From Rhizobiaceae bacterium (GTDB taxonomy: Bacteria > Pseudomonadota > Alphaproteobacteria > Rhizobiales > Rhizobiaceae), in assembly GCA_016742175.1 (NCBI GenBank), contig JACVCH010000010.1:60371-124370 (forward strand): DNA of 64,000 bases, given 5' to 3'. The position numbers and the translations under genes were made by a program. Positions 8,906-17,271 of this stretch are shown piece by piece. The number at the start of each line of letters is the position of its first letter. Position 1 is the first letter of the stretch. The notes beneath the pieces are model-generated. The model was not told the DNA's origin, did not search any database, and saw nothing but the letters and a program-made list of their open reading frames with translations.

Positions 8906-8918
8906 TTAAACGGTTTAA
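8906..8918. promoter_or_regulatory. Candidate LacI-family operator
   Basis: TTAAAC-G-GTTTAA is a perfect 13-base inverted repeat immediately before the LacI-family gene. Many LacI-family proteins bind AT-rich palindromes of this size and repress their own gene, so autoregulation is likely. Recognition by this particular regulator is inference. Confidence 0.55.
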
Positions 8919-8946
8919 TCCTGTGCGGTTTCCGGGAGGGGAAGCT

Positions 8947-9960
8947 CTGGGCCAGAAGATCAAGCTGTCGACCATCGCCGATGCGCTCGGGGTCTCCACC
9001 GCGACCGTGTCGCTGGCCCTGCGCGACAGCCCGCTGGTCGCCGACGCGACGCGCGATCGGATCAAGGAACACGCGCGCGAGATCGGCTATATCTACAATC
9101 GCCGCGCGGCCTCGCTGCGCACCTCGCGCTCGGGCATCGTCGGCGTCGTCGTCCACGACATCATGAACCCGTTCTTCGCCGAGATCCTGAAATCGATCGA
9201 GCACGAGCTCGACCGCTCGCGGCAGACCTTCATCCTCTCCAACCACTATGACGACCTCGAAAAGCAGCGCAATTTCATCGACACGCTGCTGCAGCTCGGC
9301 GCCGATGGCGTCATCATGTCGCCGGCCATCGGCACGCCGGCCGCCGACATCGCGCTCGCCGAGGACAACGGCCTGCCGGCCGTGCTCATCGCGCGTTCCG
9401 TCGAAGGCGCGGACGTGCCGGTCTTTCGCGGCGACGACGCCTATGGGGTGGGGCTCGCGACCGATCACCTGATCGGGCTCGGCCATCGCCGCATCGCCAT
9501 GATCGGCGGCACCGACCAGACCTCGACGGGGCGCGAGCGTTATCGCGGCTACGTGGTGGCGATGGAGCGCGCGGGGCTGGAACCGCGGCCGCAATGGCGC
9601 ATCGCCGGGCCGCGCACCAAGCAGGGCGGCTTCGACGCCGCCGGCCAGTTTTTGAACCTTCCCGACAAGCCGACGGCCGCCGTGTGCTGGAACGATCTCG
9701 TCGCGATCGGCCTTATGAACGGTCTGGCGCGTGCGGGACTGAAGCCCGGCATCGACATTTCCGTCACCGGCTATGACGATCTCGAGGAGGCGGCCATCGC
9801 GACGCCGGCGCTGACGACCGTCTGGAACGGGCAGCGCGAGGTGGGCCGCCAGGCCGCCAAGGCGCTGCTCGACCGCCTGTCCGGGATCGAGGTCCATGGC
9901 GACCAGGATCTGATCACGCCGGAACTGCACATCCGCCAGTCGACATCGGCGCCAAAATGA
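8947..9960 (+). CDS. LacI family transcriptional regulator
   Basis: About 337 residues: an N-terminal LacI helix-turn-helix (LSTIADALGVSTATVSLAL), a hinge with YIYNRRAASLRT, and a periplasmic-binding-protein-like sensor domain from about residue 60. The start is ambiguous. GGGAGGGG at 8934-8941 is well placed for a CTG at 8947, while the in-frame GTG at 8923 has no ribosome binding site and directly follows the palindrome at 8906-8918; no ATG is available. The neighbouring genes do not reveal an effector sugar. Confidence 0.88.
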   Translation: MGQKIKLSTIADALGVSTATVSLALRDSPLVADATRDRIKEHAREIGYIYNRRAASLRTSRSGIVGVVVHDIMNPFFAEILKSIEHELDRSRQTFILSNHYDDLEKQRNFIDTLLQLGADGVIMSPAIGTPAADIALAEDNGLPAVLIARSVEGADVPVFRGDDAYGVGLATDHLIGLGHRRIAMIGGTDQTSTGRERYRGYVVAMERAGLEPRPQWRIAGPRTKQGGFDAAGQFLNLPDKPTAAVCWNDLVAIGLMNGLARAGLKPGIDISVTGYDDLEEAAIATPALTTVWNGQREVGRQAAKALLDRLSGIEVHGDQDLITPELHIRQSTSAPK

Positions 9961-9962
9961 AA

Positions 9963-9985
9963 ATGGCGGGCACGAGGCCCGCCAT
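9963..9985. terminator. Bidirectional terminator between convergent genes
   Basis: ATGGCGGGC and GCCCGCCAT form a perfect 9-base stem with a 5-base loop. On the minus strand it is followed by TTTCATTTT, so it best serves the small minus-strand gene at 10011-10382, but it also lies just after the LacI-family stop. Confidence 0.7.
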
Positions 9986-10010
9986 GATCATTCACTTGCG
10001 TGTCGGCTGC

Positions 10011-10382
10011 TTAGAGCGCGCCGAGCTGCGAGCAGAGGGTCAGCGACACTTCGCCGTAGTCGCCGCGGTTCAGCTCGGCGGCTTCGCAGTCGGCCTTGAG
10101 CTTGGCCTGCTGGTCGGCGGTCAGGCCGCCATAAGCCGTCGTGATTTCCTCTTCCGAGCGAAGCTCGGCCATCGTGTCGTCCGTGAAGAAGCCGCCCATA
10201 TATTCGGCGTTGCTCGTCCACATGGTCTCTTCGGCGTCCGACGCATATTCCATCGTGTCGTTCTGGTTGTCGGTCGTCTGGGTGCCGGAGGCGTTGTTGA
10301 CGGTCGAACCGGCATCCTGAGCGGCAGCAACGCCGGTCATGGCAGCAAGAACGGCACTCGCAATGATCAACTTCATCTTCAT
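10011..10382 (-). CDS. Small secreted acidic protein of unknown function
   Basis: A 123-residue protein that I do not recognise. It has a clear Sec signal (MKMKLIIASAVLAAMTGVAA, cleavage near AAAQ) and an acidic mature part of about 100 residues with two Cys (in KADCEAAELN and SLTLCSQLGAL) that could form a disulphide. GAGAGGAA about 7 bases upstream supports the ATG at 10382. It has its own terminator at 9963-9985 and is divergent from the dehydrogenase gene, so it is probably a single-gene periplasmic or secreted product. Confidence 0.75.
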   Translation of the reverse strand: MKMKLIIASAVLAAMTGVAAAQDAGSTVNNASGTQTTDNQNDTMEYASDAEETMWTSNAEYMGGFFTDDTMAELRSEEEITTAYGGLTADQQAKLKADCEAAELNRGDYGEVSLTLCSQLGAL

Positions 10383-10558
10383 GGGAATTTCCTCTCTTTT
10401 ATCTTTTGACAGTCGAATTTGCTGTTCGATGCCAAGTAAACGGGGGGTCGAATTGAAAGTTCCTGCATCGGGCGATCGGGAGTGAAAATTTTCGTGAACA
10501 CGTTCATTGAGGAAATCGGCAAGCCTGCTTAGTCTGGCGCTGAAACGGAGGAACACGC

Positions 10559-11536
10559 ATGACGACAGACCTGAAATCGACCGCGATCCTGATTCCGGGG
10601 CGCCTTCACCCGCATGCCGTGGCGCGGCTCGAAGAGGTCTTCCACATCGTCCGGTCCGACCGACCGGCGGGCGATGCGGTCTCGTCGCAATATGCCGCCC
10701 AGATCCGCGGCATCGCGGCCTCCGCTCCCATCGACGCCTCGCTGATCGATTCGCTGCCGCATCTGGAGATCGTGTCGAGCTTCGGCGTCGGCTACGACCA
10801 TGTCGATGCGAAACACGCCGCGACGCGCAATGTCGTCGTCACCAACACGCCGGACGTGCTGACGGAGGAGGTGGCCGACACGGCCATCGGGCTCCTGATC
10901 AACGCGGTGCGCGAACTGCCCAAGGCCGAGCAATGGCTGCGCGACGGGCGCTGGGTCGCCGAAGGACCGTATCGCCTGACCAATGGCACGCTGCGCGGGC
11001 GCCGGGTCGGCATTTTCGGCATGGGCCGGATCGGCCTTGCCATCGCGCGGCGCATCGAGGCGTTCGGCCTGCCCGTCAGCTACCACAACCGCCGCCCGGT
11101 CGACGGCGTCACCTACCAGTATTTCGACACGCTGGTGGAGATGGCCGCCAATGTCGACACGCTGATCTCGGTCGCGCCATCGACGCCGCAGACCGAAAAG
11201 GCGGTCAATGCCGAAATCCTGTCCGCGCTCGGGCCGACGGGCGTGTTCGTGAATATCGGCCGCGGGACGACCGTGGACGAGGCGGCGCTCGCCGACGCGC
11301 TCCATTCGGGCACCATCCAGGCGGCCGGCCTCGACGTCTTCTACGACGAGCCGAACGTGCCCGAAGCGCTCGTCTCGGCGCCCAACGCGTCGCTCCTGCC
11401 GCATGTCGGATCGGCGACGATCCATACCCGCCAGGCCATGGCCGACCTCGTCGTCGACAATCTGATTGCCTGGTTTTCGAATGGCGCGGCATTGACGCCG
11501 GTGCCGGAAACTGTAGACGTAGCACGGAGGGGCTAG
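10559..11536 (+). CDS. D-2-hydroxyacid dehydrogenase (glyoxylate/hydroxypyruvate reductase type)
   Basis: A 325-residue NAD(P)-dependent dehydrogenase that interconverts 2-oxoacids and D-2-hydroxyacids. It shows the substrate loop SSFGVGYDHVD, the Rossmann motif FGMGRIGLAIARR, the catalytic-Arg region NIGRGTTVDE and the His of LPHVGSATIHT. GGAGGA precedes the ATG closely. Glyoxylate/hydroxypyruvate is the most likely substrate class from sequence, but nothing adjacent confirms it. Confidence 0.88.
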   Translation: MTTDLKSTAILIPGRLHPHAVARLEEVFHIVRSDRPAGDAVSSQYAAQIRGIAASAPIDASLIDSLPHLEIVSSFGVGYDHVDAKHAATRNVVVTNTPDVLTEEVADTAIGLLINAVRELPKAEQWLRDGRWVAEGPYRLTNGTLRGRRVGIFGMGRIGLAIARRIEAFGLPVSYHNRRPVDGVTYQYFDTLVEMAANVDTLISVAPSTPQTEKAVNAEILSALGPTGVFVNIGRGTTVDEAALADALHSGTIQAAGLDVFYDEPNVPEALVSAPNASLLPHVGSATIHTRQAMADLVVDNLIAWFSNGAALTPVPETVDVARRG

Positions 11537-11624
11537 ATCGGCCTTCGGCGACAGGGCTCGATCTTTACACTTCATTAAGCATGACGGTCCAACCTCGGGC
11601 GGGGAGGCGACACGGAGTGACCAC

Positions 11625-12005
11625 ATGAAGACGACCATTGCCGCCCTCATCGCAACGACCGCGCTGATCGCTTCTCTGTCGCAAGGCTGGCAGGAAAATT
11701 CCGGCGCCGCGCATGCGCAAGCCGGCAAGCCCGGCGACTTCATCCTGATTTCCGGCGACATCGAATGTCGGATCAGCCAGGGCGCGGTGCGCGAGAAGAT
11801 CGCGCGCCTCGATCTCGATCCGACCTGCACCGGTTCGGGCAGCCCCGCCGCGCAGGCCGAAATGATCGAGCAGAACGACGACGGCACGATCGACCTGCTC
11901 GCGCAGGACGGCAAGGCCGTGGTGCGCTTCGCCGCCGCCGAGGGCGACACGCACATCTCCTACGAGCCGCAATCGCCGCTCATCCGCCTCGTCGCCGTCG
12001 ACTGA
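11625..12005 (+). CDS. Small secreted protein of unknown function
   Basis: A 126-residue protein with an N-terminal signal (MKTTIAALIATTALIASLSQ) and an Ala-rich cleavage region ending near AAHAQA. The mature part contains two Cys (IECRISQG and LDPTCTGSG) and short beta-rich segments such as GDFILISGDI and DGKAVVRFAA. No family was recognised. It follows the dehydrogenase gene by 88 bases and faces the amidotransferase gene, with 7 bases between the stops. Confidence 0.7.
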   Translation: MKTTIAALIATTALIASLSQGWQENSGAAHAQAGKPGDFILISGDIECRISQGAVREKIARLDLDPTCTGSGSPAAQAEMIEQNDDGTIDLLAQDGKAVVRFAAAEGDTHISYEPQSPLIRLVAVD

Positions 12006-12012
12006 TCGCGAC

Positions 12013-12786
12013 TTACGCCGCCGCGTGGGACAGGCCCGCGCGGCGCGCTTCATGGGCACGCACCGCGTCGCCGAAAGCCTCGAAAATCTGCGCCGACGCG
12101 CGATCCTTCGCCGCCCAATATTCCGGATGCCACTGGACGCCGACCGCAAAGGCCTTCGCATCGATGACGGAGACGGCCTCGATCGTGCCGTCGTCTGCCA
12201 CCGCCTCGACCTGCAGCCGCGGCGCGATGTCGCCGATCGCCTGCCGGTGGACGGAATTCACCTGGATTTCGCGCGGGCCGAAGATGCCGGCAAGGCAGGA
12301 GCCCTCCTTGATGCGGACCGGCTGGCGGATCGCGAAGCGCTCGTCCTGGCTGTCGCTTTGCGGCGCGCGATGGTCCCACATGCCGGCGCCGTCCTGGATT
12401 TCGGTCGCCAGCGAGCCGCCGAGCGCGACGTTCAGTTCCTGGATGCCGCGGCAGATCGCCAAAAGTGGCACGCCGCGCTCGATCGCCTTGCGGATCAGCG
12501 GCATGGTCGTCGCGTCGCGCGCCTCGTCATAGGGCCCGTTCGCTTCCGAGGCGTCGCCGCCATAAAGCGCCGGATGGACGTTCGATTTCGAACCCGTCAG
12601 CATCACGCCGTCGACGCGCGAAAGGAGCGCGTCATAGTCGATCCGTTCGCCGAAGGCCGGAACCATCATCGGCAGGACGCGCGCCTGCGACAGCGCCGCC
12701 TCCAGATATTGATGCGGGGCGGCGTGCCAGGTGTAGTTCTCGAACTGGCGGATATCGGTCGAAACGGCGACGAGCGGCTGGTTCAT
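12013..12786 (-). CDS. Gamma-glutamyl-gamma-aminobutyrate hydrolase-like class I amidotransferase (PuuD-like)
   Basis: A 257-residue peptidase C26 protein of the class I glutamine amidotransferase fold, which hydrolyses gamma-glutamyl amides. The nucleophile elbow AICRGIQELN holds the catalytic Cys, and VQWHPEYW holds the catalytic His. The first residues MNQPLVAVSTD match the family start, so the ATG at 12786 was chosen over an upstream one. In polyamine catabolism PuuD acts after a PuuA glutamine synthetase, and such a synthetase-like gene lies at the left edge; a functional link is only a suggestion at 11 kb distance. Confidence 0.88.
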   Translation of the reverse strand: MNQPLVAVSTDIRQFENYTWHAAPHQYLEAALSQARVLPMMVPAFGERIDYDALLSRVDGVMLTGSKSNVHPALYGGDASEANGPYDEARDATTMPLIRKAIERGVPLLAICRGIQELNVALGGSLATEIQDGAGMWDHRAPQSDSQDERFAIRQPVRIKEGSCLAGIFGPREIQVNSVHRQAIGDIAPRLQVEAVADDGTIEAVSVIDAKAFAVGVQWHPEYWAAKDRASAQIFEAFGDAVRAHEARRAGLSHAAA

Positions 12787-13075
12787 GGGTCGAAAACGTC
12801 CGTTGAATCTGGATGGCCAAGGTTTAGCGCGAAACGCTGCGCGGTCCAAGCGGGCGCTGTGCGGACAAGCGTGCGTCCGTGCCTACCAAAGCGGCAGTTT
12901 TGCGCAGTTTCGGCAAGGCGTTAGGGAAGTCTGCACCAACGGACTTTCGGCGCTGGACTTGGGGGAATGTGCGTGTATTTATACGGCCCGGCCTCGGGGG
13001 GAGGACGCGCAATGACGCCACGTCGGATTCCCGAATACCGGTAATTTTTCAGGTCCGTATATGGGAGGTTTTCTT

Positions 13076-14173
13076 ATGGATCGTCGTTCCTTTATCACCA
13101 AGGCAGGCTTTGCCGGCGTCGGCGCCGTCGCTGCGTCCACGCTTGCCGCTCCGGCCATCGCGCAGGGCAACCAGACCTGGCGCATGGTCACCACCTGGCC
13201 GAAGAATTTCCCCGGTCTCGGCGTCGGCGCGCAGCGCCTGGCCGATCGCATCACCGCCATGTCGGGCGGCCGCCTGACGATCCAGCTCTACGCCGCCGGC
13301 GAGCTCGTGCCGCCGCTGCAGGCGCTCGACGCCGTCATCGACGGCTCGGCCGAGATGAGCCACGGCGCCGCCTATTACTGGCAGAACAAGTCGACGGGCC
13401 TGTCCTTCTTCACCGGCGTTCCCTTCGGCATGACCTCGCGCGAACTGACCGCGTGGGTCCGCCACCTCGGCGGCCAGGAAATCTGGGACGAGATCTACGA
13501 CCAGTTCGGCGTCCAGGGCTTCCTGTCGGGCGACACCGGCACGCAGGCCGGCGGCTGGTTCCGCAACGAACTGACCGGCGTCGCCGACGTCCAGGGCCTT
13601 CGTTTCCGCACCCCCGGCCTCGGCGGCCAGGTGTGGGAGAAGCTCGGCGCATCGGTCACCAACATGGCGGCCGGCGAAATCTTCCAGGCGCTCCAGTCGG
13701 GCACGCTCGACGCGGCCGAATTCGTGGGTCCCTATAACGATCTCGCGCTCGGCTTCCACCAGATCGCCAAGAACTACTACTTCCCGTCCTTCATCGAGCC
13801 GGGCCTGGCGACCGAGTGCGTCGTTGACAAGGCGAAGTTCCAGGAACTGCCGGCCGACCTTCAGGCGATCGTGCAGGGCGCCTGCGCGGCCGAGTACGAC
13901 AACGTCGCCGCCGACTTCGCCGCCAACGATCCGCGCGCGCTGCAGACGCTCATCAACGAGCACGGCGTGCAGATCAAGCAGTTCCCCGACGAGATCATGG
14001 AAGCCGGCGCCGCCGCCGCGAAGGAGATCATGCAGGGCCTGCTCGATTCGAGCGACGCGCTGACCAAGAAGACCGCAGAAAGCTTCGCCTCCGCGCTCAA
14101 CATCGTGCGCCAGAAGACCGAGGGCACCGACTCGCTCTACATCCAGGCGCGCGAGAAGTACTTCCAGCTCTGA
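13076..14173 (+). CDS. TRAP transporter substrate-binding protein (DctP family, TakP-like)
   Basis: A 365-residue periplasmic binding protein for a TRAP carrier. It begins with a twin-arginine-type signal (MDRRSFITKAGFAGVGAVAA, cleavage near AIAQG). The mature start TWRMVTTWPKNFPGLG resembles TakP-type proteins that bind 2-oxo or hydroxy monocarboxylates. GGGAGG at 13063-13068 fits the ATG at 13076. The membrane subunits are encoded on the opposite strand at 14908-16856, with exoD between, so the transporter is split. The 289 bases upstream hold no gene. Confidence 0.9.
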   Translation: MDRRSFITKAGFAGVGAVAASTLAAPAIAQGNQTWRMVTTWPKNFPGLGVGAQRLADRITAMSGGRLTIQLYAAGELVPPLQALDAVIDGSAEMSHGAAYYWQNKSTGLSFFTGVPFGMTSRELTAWVRHLGGQEIWDEIYDQFGVQGFLSGDTGTQAGGWFRNELTGVADVQGLRFRTPGLGGQVWEKLGASVTNMAAGEIFQALQSGTLDAAEFVGPYNDLALGFHQIAKNYYFPSFIEPGLATECVVDKAKFQELPADLQAIVQGACAAEYDNVAADFAANDPRALQTLINEHGVQIKQFPDEIMEAGAAAAKEIMQGLLDSSDALTKKTAESFASALNIVRQKTEGTDSLYIQAREKYFQL

Positions 14174-14200
14174 TCCACGATCGATCGGTTCGAAACGACG

Positions 14201-14232
14201 AAGGCCCGGGAGCGATCCCGGGCCTTTCCTTT
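14201..14232 (+). terminator. Rho-independent terminator after the TRAP binding protein gene
   Basis: AAGGCCCGGG and CCCGGGCCTT form a perfect 10-base stem with a 6-base loop, followed by the T-rich TCCTTTTG. It lies 27 bases after the stop at 14173 and before the convergent exoD gene. Confidence 0.85.
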
Positions 14233-14251
14233 TGCTCGCCGTCCGGAAAGG

Positions 14252-14902
14252 TCAGCCGCTGAAGAAGCCCGTCAGGCCGCGCCCGGCCGCAAAGGCGCCG
14301 TAGGCGAGGACGGAGAAATAGATGATCGTCGCGACGAGCATGCCATAGCCCGCCATGACCACCACGCCGTCGCGCTGCGCCATGCCGATCGAGAGGAACA
14401 GGATCGCGAAGGCCGGCAGCGTGTTGGAGAAGGGCACGAGGCCGAGCGGGAACATCAGGAGGATGCCGCTCGCCAGGATCGCCAGGCCGTTGACCCGGTT
14501 GGCGAAGGACGAGCCGGTGATCACCACCGCGCGCTCGCGCACGACGTTCTCCACCCGGTCGACGATCGACAGGCTGCGGGTCAGCACGCCCTTCAGCCGA
14601 TCGGCGCTCAGCGGCTTGTCCATGATCCTGTCGGGCAGCCAGGGCTTGCGGTTGGCGACGATCCCGACCGAAAGGAGAATGATCGCCAGCCCGAACACGG
14701 TGCTCACGCCCGGTATCGAGACGGGCAGGAGAAAGGGCAGCGTCAGCACGGCGCACAGAATGAGCGGGCCGTGGTCGCCGATGTTGCGCAGAAGCTCGCG
14801 AAGGGTCACGTGACCGTCCGCGAGCCCGTCCATCGTTCGTTCCAGAGCGGCCCGGATTGTTTCGGACCGCTCCGGATATTCAAGTGTGTCTTCGTTGATC
14901 AT
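14252..14902 (-). CDS. exoD: ExoD family exopolysaccharide synthesis protein
   Basis: A 216-residue inner-membrane protein of the ExoD family, linked in Sinorhizobium to exopolysaccharide production. A soluble N-terminus with LRELLRNIGDHGPL precedes hydrophobic segments (ILCAVLTLPFLLPVSIPG, VFGLAIILLSVGIV, LAILASGILLMFPLGLVPFS, PAFAILFLSIGMA and a last one near the C-terminus). It starts 5 bases after the stop of the TRAP large permease gene on the same strand, so it is probably co-transcribed with the TRAP genes. The biochemical role of ExoD is not well defined. Confidence 0.85.
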   Translation of the reverse strand: MINEDTLEYPERSETIRAALERTMDGLADGHVTLRELLRNIGDHGPLILCAVLTLPFLLPVSIPGVSTVFGLAIILLSVGIVANRKPWLPDRIMDKPLSADRLKGVLTRSLSIVDRVENVVRERAVVITGSSFANRVNGLAILASGILLMFPLGLVPFSNTLPAFAILFLSIGMAQRDGVVVMAGYGMLVATIIYFSVLAYGAFAAGRGLTGFFSG

Positions 14903-14907
14903 GTGCC

Positions 14908-16299
14908 TCAGCTATAGAGGAACCGTGGCAGCCAGGTGGCGACGCCCGGGAAGATGAAGAGCAGCGCCAGCGCGAGGATCTGCAGGCCGACGAACGGGAT
15001 GACGCCCTTGTAGATCATGCCCGTCGTCACGCTCGCCGGCGCGACGCCGCGCAGGTAGAAGAGCGCGAAGCCGAAGGGCGGCGTCAGGAACGAGGTCTGC
15101 AGGTTTACGCCCACCATCACGCCCAGCCACACCGGATCGACGCCGAGGTTGAGCAGGATCGGCGCGGTGATCGGGATCACGATGAAGATGATCTCGAACG
15201 TGTCCAGGATGAAGCCCAGGAAGAACATAATCGCCATGACGACGATGACGGGGCCGATAACGCCGCCCGGCAGGTTCGACAGGAACTCGTGAACCAGATT
15301 GTCGCCGCCCATCAGGCGGAAAACGATCGAGAACACCGAGGCGCCGAAGAGGATGATGAACACCATCGAGGTGATCGTCGCCGTCGAGATGACGGCCTCG
15401 CGCACCACCTTGAACGACAGGCGCCAGCGCAGCGCGGCGAGGATCATCGCGCCGACGGCGCCCACCGAGGCGGCTTCCGTCGGCGTCGCGACGCCGCCGA
15501 GGATCGAGCCGAGCACGGCGATGATCAGCGCCAGCGGCGGGATCAGCGCGACGACGACTTCGCGGGCGAGGTGCTTCTTTTCCTCCGGCGGCACTGGCGT
15601 TGCCGGGCAGGATTGCGGATCGAAGATCGCCTTGAAGATCATCCAGCCGAGATAGAGGGCGACGAGCAGCAGGCCTGGCAGGAGCGCACCGGCGAAGAGA
15701 TCGCCGACCGAGACGGGCGAGGGCGCGAAATTGCCCTTGGCCATCTGCACCTGCGCGTTGATGCCCGACAGCATGTCGCCCATGAAGATCAGAACCGTCG
15801 AGGGCGGAATGATCTGGCCGAGCGTGCCCGAGGCGCAGATGACGCCGGAGGCGAGGCGCGGATCGTAGCCGGCGCGCAGCATGGCCGGCAGCGAGATCAG
15901 GCCCATGGTGACGACGGTCGCACCGACGACGCCGGTCGAGGCCGCCAGCATCGCACCGACGAGGATGACCGAGATGCCGAGGCCGCCGCGCATGTTGCCG
16001 AACAGCTTGCCCATCGTCAGCAGCAATTGCTCGGCGATCTTGGAGCGCTCGAGCATCACGCCCATGAAGATGAAGAGCGGCACCGCGACCAGCACTTCGT
16101 TCGTCATGAAGCCGATATAGCGATTGGCGAGCGAGCCGAAATTGGACGGATCGAACACGCCGAAATACATGCCGACGGCGCCGAACATGAGCGAGACGCC
16201 GGCGAGGGTGAAGGCGACCGGGAAGCCCAGCATGAGGAAGCCGATGATCCCGAAGAACATCAGGCCGGCGAGAATCTCGCCAAGTAGTACGAGATCCAT
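14908..16299 (-). CDS. dctM: TRAP transporter large permease (DctM)
   Basis: A 463-residue inner-membrane protein with about 11-13 hydrophobic segments, the ion-coupled large permease of a tripartite (TRAP) carrier. Recognisable stretches are FMGVMLERSKIAEQLL, SGTLGQIIPPSTVLIFMGD and LQTSFLTPPFGFALFYLRG. Its start codon overlaps the stop of the small-permease gene by one base (TGATG), showing translational coupling. Confidence 0.92.
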   Translation of the reverse strand: MDLVLLGEILAGLMFFGIIGFLMLGFPVAFTLAGVSLMFGAVGMYFGVFDPSNFGSLANRYIGFMTNEVLVAVPLFIFMGVMLERSKIAEQLLLTMGKLFGNMRGGLGISVILVGAMLAASTGVVGATVVTMGLISLPAMLRAGYDPRLASGVICASGTLGQIIPPSTVLIFMGDMLSGINAQVQMAKGNFAPSPVSVGDLFAGALLPGLLLVALYLGWMIFKAIFDPQSCPATPVPPEEKKHLAREVVVALIPPLALIIAVLGSILGGVATPTEAASVGAVGAMILAALRWRLSFKVVREAVISTATITSMVFIILFGASVFSIVFRLMGGDNLVHEFLSNLPGGVIGPVIVVMAIMFFLGFILDTFEIIFIVIPITAPILLNLGVDPVWLGVMVGVNLQTSFLTPPFGFALFYLRGVAPASVTTGMIYKGVIPFVGLQILALALLFIFPGVATWLPRFLYS

Positions 16300-16856
16300 C
16301 AGTGGGCGCTCCCGTCGGATTCATAACGCAGTTCAACGGGGAGAAGGTGTTCGCTTCGCCCAAGCACGAGGATCGATCGCATCACCATCGCGATTCCCTG
16401 CAGCGCGATCAGCGTTGCGAAGACGATGATGAAGGATTTCAGGACGAACAGTCCCGGCATGCCGCCCGGATTGGCCGACGCCTCGTAGATGCGCCAGGAG
16501 CGCTGCACGAAGGTGATGCCGTAGATGTAGACGATGAAGCAGAAGGGCAGCAGGAACAGGACGACGCCGATGATGTCGATGATCGCCTTGGTGCGCACCG
16601 GCGCCGGCCGGTAGAAAATGTCGACGCGGACATGGTCGTTGCGCAGGAGCGCGAAGCCGGCGACGGCGGTGAACATCGCGCCGTTCAGCCAGACATAGAG
16701 GTCCTGCATCCACAATTGGGTCGTCGCGAAGATGTAGCGCTGCACCACGACGGTGAAGCAGACCAGCACGATCGCCAGCGCCAGCCAGGAAAACACGTTC
16801 CCGACCAGGCGGTTGATGCCGCTGATGAACTGAACCAAGGCTGCTAGGATTCGCAT
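16299..16856 (-). CDS. dctQ: TRAP transporter small permease (DctQ)
   Basis: A 185-residue inner-membrane protein with four hydrophobic segments, the small subunit of the TRAP carrier. LWMQDLYVWLNGAMFTAVAG is typical of DctQ. The ATG at 16856 has GGGAGGAG about 7 bases upstream, which outweighs the upstream in-frame ATG. It heads the dctQ-dctM-exoD unit. Confidence 0.9.
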   Translation of the reverse strand: MRILAALVQFISGINRLVGNVFSWLALAIVLVCFTVVVQRYIFATTQLWMQDLYVWLNGAMFTAVAGFALLRNDHVRVDIFYRPAPVRTKAIIDIIGVVLFLLPFCFIVYIYGITFVQRSWRIYEASANPGGMPGLFVLKSFIIVFATLIALQGIAMVMRSILVLGRSEHLLPVELRYESDGSAH

Positions 16857-17271
16857 TTCAGGCTCCTCCCGATGGCGCGGACGGCACATCCGTGCGGCCC
16901 CTTCGCGCCGAATGCATGAGCGTGGAACATCAGGCCCCCCGATTTTGCGCCGGCTCTCTTGCGGAGTCTCCCGGCTTGCTCGTTCCCGAAACTGTCAGAA
17001 TGCACGTTGCGGCCAGCGCCGAAAGGTCCCCCCATGGCGTGCCGCGGGGGTCGTCTAACAGCTTTGCTGGCGCAAACAAACCCCTGTTGTGACACAACCA
17101 AACGCGTGCTCGGGCCAGCGCGACACAATGTTACCGTGACATGATGCGATCGTTTACGAGTATTGCTCTTTTCGGTGACGCTGCGAAAAGGTTTGACGGA
17201 AGTTCGGACGGGCTCGAAATTAGGTCAGCCAGGATGACCTTTCAGGTCGGCCGAGCGGGAGGAGGCACCAC
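16857..17271. promoter_or_regulatory. Divergent intergenic region with two inverted repeats
   Basis: A 415-base gap between dctQ (leftward) and the indolepyruvate oxidoreductase gene (rightward); no gene is supported. Two operator-like elements are seen: GTTGTG-A-CACAAC at 17086-17098, a perfect 13-base palindrome, and AGGTCA-N7-TGACCT at 17222-17240, within 50 bases of the oxidoreductase start. The first could control either direction and the second probably controls the oxidoreductase. The binding proteins are unknown. Confidence 0.5.

Noticed and set aside
7867..9930. Minus-strand open frame opposite the DMT and LacI genes
   Set aside because: It spans two unrelated sense genes and their gap, has low-complexity composition and no ribosome site.
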